Shown here: positions 13,023-15,205 of the stretch, piece after piece
How the letters are laid out: every line of letters starts with the position of its first letter
Numbering within the stretch: the first letter of the stretch is position 1
NCBI GenBank assembly: GCA_038240875.1
Contig: JBBRGG010000067.1
Span: forward strand, 1-15,205
Direction of reading: 5' to 3'
From: JBBRGG01 sp038240875
GTDB taxonomy: Bacteria; Planctomycetota; Phycisphaerae; Phycisphaerales; UBA1924
DNA length: 15,205 bases
Program-made: the position numbers and the translations under genes
The notes under the pieces: model-generated
Databases searched by the model: none
What the model was told of the DNA's origin: nothing
What the model saw: only the letters and a program-made list of their open reading frames with translations

Positions 13023-14892
13023 TCGCCCGGCGGTTGGTCACATAATCCCACACGACGAACCGATCCAGATCGCGCCCTGCAGTAAAGAACACGCGCCCCT
13101 TGGTCGTCTCCGCCAGGCGATGTGCAAACGCGATGTCGTCCGAGTTCTGGCTCCAGCTAGGCACCAAAAAGATATTGATTGTGATCCCTTCGCGGGCGCA
13201 CAACGCCGCCTCGCGCATCGTCTCGCTTTCGGTTCGTGGGTCAGGCGGGTACAACATGAACAATTCCGAGCCTTCAAAGTGAGCCGTAGGCAGCCCATCG
13301 GTAATCATGATGATCTGACGATTGGGCGTGTCTCGCGCCGCGAGCATTTGCCGCGACAGCCGCATCCCGTGCTGCAAATTTGTAAAGTGTTGGGGCAAGC
13401 GCGTCAGAAGCACATCTGGGTCTGACAAATCCGCTTTGAGCCGCACCACGGGGTTGTGGATTGAAACCGGCTTGGGCAAGAGCGCGGGCAATTCACCCAC
13501 AGGCACGATCGCCGCGGTCGTCGCGACCTCAAAGAACGACACGTGATCGCCAGGAAACTCCGCGCGAATGAGCCCATCGAGCGCGAGCGCCATCCGCTTG
13601 GAATTGATGTATTGGCCGTTGTGCCGCATCGAGCCGGACATATCAACGAGCACCGCCGTCGCGCACTTGGGGTTGACTCGCGTCCGTTGAACAACCAGGT
13701 CCTCGGCGTGCACGCGAACCTTTGGGCGAATGTGCTGGCTGCGTGTTGCTTGCCCCGCGTTAAACCCTGATGCTTCAAGTTCTGAAGCTTCAAGTCCTGA
13801 TGCTTCGGTCTGCTGGTGCTGGCTCGCAAGCGTTCCTTGACGAACCGCCGCGTTCAAAATACTCTGAGGCAAGTCAAGGTTGGCAGGCGAATCGCCAAAC
13901 TCAAAGGCTCGCGTCTTCTGCGTTTCGACCGGTCCTTCGCCCAGCGTCGGCGTGTCGTGCCTGCCGCTGCGAGATGCCGACAGATCCGAGAAAATCATCG
14001 CGAGCACTGACTTTTGAAACACTCGCATCGCTTGTGGCGTGAGCTTGAATCCTTCTTTGGATTTCTCTAGCCCTTGTTGGCGCGCCTGCTCGCGGATGTA
14101 TTCCTGGATCTGCTTCGCCGACTCGTTCAAGTCCGCGATTTGCTCGGGGTCGGCGAACTCACTGAGCGCGTCCATGTCCAGAATCGCAAGCTGGGCCGTC
14201 TTCATTGCTTCTTCGATCTGCTTCAAGAGATCATCGATGGTTTCCAGTTCGTTCTTGATCGCGAGCGCCTCGGGCACGTCCATCTGCGTGTTGCCCGTGA
14301 AGTTGTATTTGCTCGCAAGCTCATCAAGTTGGTACGCGTCGCTCAGCCGCTCCATCGTGCGCAAGAGATCGCGCGAGAATTGGCTCGATTCGTCGCGCTG
14401 CTTGTACCACAATCGCTCCATGTCGCGGATCTGCCGCTCACGGATGGCTTTCTCGAAGGCGTCCTTTGCGTTCTTGGGCGCGTCTACCGTGCTCGCTTGG
14501 CGTTCAAAGCCTTCGTGCGCCGACTGCCTTGCCGATTCGGGCTCGTACGTCGATAGGATCTTTTTCTTGCGTTCGCGAAGCATCGCTGCGATTGACTTCA
14601 AGCTTGGCCCAAGCTTCGAGAACATCGACGGATCCAGCTTGATTGCGTTGGCGAGTTGTTCTTCGGTCAGGTCATCGAGCGATCCATACTCCAGCATGTG
14701 CTCCATCGCGGCGTTGGCCATGTCCGAGTTGGGCTCAGCGGTGGGGGAGGGAAAGTTTTTCGGGTCATACTTCTGGTACGAGTGCAGAATGCCGCCAAGC
14801 TTCGCTTTGGGCGCGTTTGAAATCGGCGTGCGAATCGGCGTGCTCGTCGGTGTTTGCGACCCACCTTCGGCTTGATTCGTAGTATCGTCCAT
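13012..14892 (-). CDS. vWA-domain protein, probable partner of a MoxR/Mg-chelatase-like AAA+ ATPase
   Basis: The 626-residue protein starts with a low-complexity Thr/Pro/Ser stretch, then long charged helices (about 95-300). A conserved-looking block follows (LTPQAMRVFQKS...GEGPVETQKTRAFEFGDSPANLDLPQS). A C-terminal vWA domain occupies about 410-600, with a MIDAS site made of DMSGS (417-421), a threonine in HFTNLQHG and TDG (D532). There is no signal peptide or membrane segment. vWA proteins of this build are known next to ChlI/MoxR-like AAA+ ATPases and are thought to work with them as chelatase- or chaperone-like units; the exact function is unknown. The ATG at 14892 was chosen because GGGAG lies 7 nt upstream; the frame runs on to 14973 without such support. 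The preceding same-strand gene ends 109 bp away. Confidence 0.85.
   Translation of the reverse strand: MDDTTNQAEGGSQTPTSTPIRTPISNAPKAKLGGILHSYQKYDPKNFPSPTAEPNSDMANAAMEHMLEYGSLDDLTEEQLANAIKLDPSMFSKLGPSLKSIAAMLRERKKKILSTYEPESARQSAHEGFERQASTVDAPKNAKDAFEKAIRERQIRDMERLWYKQRDESSQFSRDLLRTMERLSDAYQLDELASKYNFTGNTQMDVPEALAIKNELETIDDLLKQIEEAMKTAQLAILDMDALSEFADPEQIADLNESAKQIQEYIREQARQQGLEKSKEGFKLTPQAMRVFQKSVLAMIFSDLSASRSGRHDTPTLGEGPVETQKTRAFEFGDSPANLDLPQSILNAAVRQGTLASQHQQTEASGLEASELEASGFNAGQATRSQHIRPKVRVHAEDLVVQRTRVNPKCATAVLVDMSGSMRHNGQYINSKRMALALDGLIRAEFPGDHVSFFEVATTAAIVPVGELPALLPKPVSIHNPVVRLKADLSDPDVLLTRLPQHFTNLQHGMRLSRQMLAARDTPNRQIIMITDGLPTAHFEGSELFMLYPPDPRTESETMREAALCAREGITINIFLVPSWSQNSDDIAFAHRLAETTKGRVFFTAGRDLDRFVVWDYVTNRRAIMG
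13766..13810. repeat. 15-bp tandem repeat inside the vWA gene
   Basis: Three 15-bp units (cctgatgcttcaagt, tctgaagcttcaagt, cctgatgcttcggtc) lie head to tail and encode (L/T)EAS(G/E)-type pentapeptides in the linker before the vWA domain. Confidence 0.88.
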
Positions 14893-14897
14893 GCGTG

Positions 14898-14904
14898 CTC
14901 TCCC
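14898..14904 (-). promoter_or_regulatory. Shine-Dalgarno of the vWA gene
   Basis: On the minus strand GGGAGAG precedes the ATG at 14892; GGGAG ends 7 nt before the start codon. It decides this start over the upstream in-frame ATGs. Confidence 0.75.
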
Positions 14905-14965
14905 TGCAATACTCATCACACAATGTGCGCGACGCCGCACACCATCCAAGAAACATGATTCACAC

Positions 14966-15007
14966 TTGCCCACTCAAATTTGCCCACTCAAACTTGCCCG
15001 CTCAAAC
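14966..15007. repeat. 14-bp tandem repeat across the end of the upstream gene
   Basis: Three units of 14 bp (ttgcccactcaaat, ttgcccactcaaac, ttgcccgctcaaac) run from 14966 to 15007. The stop codon of the upstream minus-strand gene (15002-15004) lies in the first unit met on that strand. Confidence 0.9.
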
Positions 15008-15205
15008 TTGATAGTTCATCCTGCCATGCCGCTCGGCTCGGCTGATCGCATCCTTGGCCCAAAGCCCCGCCAGCACAAACTCGCAGCAACTCGCGCGTAC
15101 TGCCGGGCTCTCTGATGCGTTCACCTCAAACGCCTTGTCCCACACCTTTGGCACGCGCTTCACGATCGACTCATAGTGCGCGCTAGGCAACAAGTCACCC
15201 ACCTC
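15002..15205 (-). CDS. C-terminal end of a probable MoxR/Mg-chelatase-like AAA+ ATPase (5' end outside window)
   Basis: Only the last 67 codons are present; the reading frame is open to the window edge. The visible part is helical-looking and has the segment ESPAVRASCCEFVLAGLW, which resembles the C-terminal lid end of ChlI/MoxR-like ATPases found beside vWA proteins. No ATPase motif (Walker A or B) is inside the window, so the call rests on this segment and on the vWA gene 109 bp downstream on the same strand. The stop TGA lies within a 14-bp tandem repeat. It could also be another protein with a similar C-terminal helix; confidence is moderate to low. Confidence 0.5.
   Translation of the reverse strand, partial: EVGDLLPSAHYESIVKRVPKVWDKAFEVNASESPAVRASCCEFVLAGLWAKDAISRAERHGRMNYQV

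Noticed and set aside
14039..14875. 278-codon plus-strand ORF opposite the vWA gene
   Set aside because: It is the antisense of the clear vWA gene; the product is Ser/Cys/Arg-rich with no recognisable domain.
14966..15007. CRISPR-like array
   Set aside because: The 14-bp units abut each other without spacers, so this is a tandem repeat.

Overview
The window looks like chromosomal housekeeping DNA of a planctomycete, most likely class Phycisphaerae. The pointers are: (i) a large surface-type protein with a degenerate copy of the planctomycete N-terminal LEPR-XLL motif, followed by a cyclophilin domain and Ig-like repeats; (ii) a RibB protein carrying a decayed GTP cyclohydrolase II domain; (iii) a vWA protein next to what seems to be a MoxR/Mg-chelatase-type AAA+ ATPase; (iv) single genes on alternating strands with almost no operons. 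The class assignment is inference. No rRNA, tRNA, CRISPR array, insertion sequence or phage gene was seen.

Layout, left to right: purK (minus, 58-1287); a 473-bp divergent spacer; a secreted or surface cyclophilin/Ig-repeat protein (plus, 1761-4457); gpsA (minus, 4566-5807); a 457-bp divergent spacer with several palindromes and a possible promoter; a P1B-type heavy-metal ATPase (plus, 6265-8322) ending at a strong bidirectional terminator (8352-8383); miaA (minus, 8568-9602); der/engA (plus, 9742-11571); ribB with a RibA-like tail (plus, 11700-13022), which overlaps the end of the next gene by 11 bp; a vWA-domain protein (minus, 13012-14892); and the 3' end of a probable AAA+ ATPase gene (minus, 15002 to beyond the window).

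Most genes serve unrelated core tasks: purine synthesis (PurK), phospholipid precursor synthesis (GpsA), tRNA A37 modification (MiaA), ribosome assembly (Der) and riboflavin synthesis (RibB). The only likely co-transcribed functional pair is the AAA+ ATPase end and the vWA gene. MoxR/ChlI-like ATPases and vWA proteins are known partners in metal-chelatase or chaperone-like complexes.

Three things stand out. First, several proteins depart from their families: the ATPase has CPS and HFVGD where known P1B groups have other metal-site motifs, RibB has Gln in place of a metal-binding His and no zinc cysteines in its second domain, and Der has a Lys-rich insertion inside its first G domain. Second, short tandem repeats with units of 12 to 24 bp recur in poorly conserved linkers and spacers across the window. 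Third, the Ig-like repeats of the cyclophilin protein each carry an EF-hand-like acidic loop at a spacing of about 105 residues. I found no clear multi-gene system of a wholly new kind.
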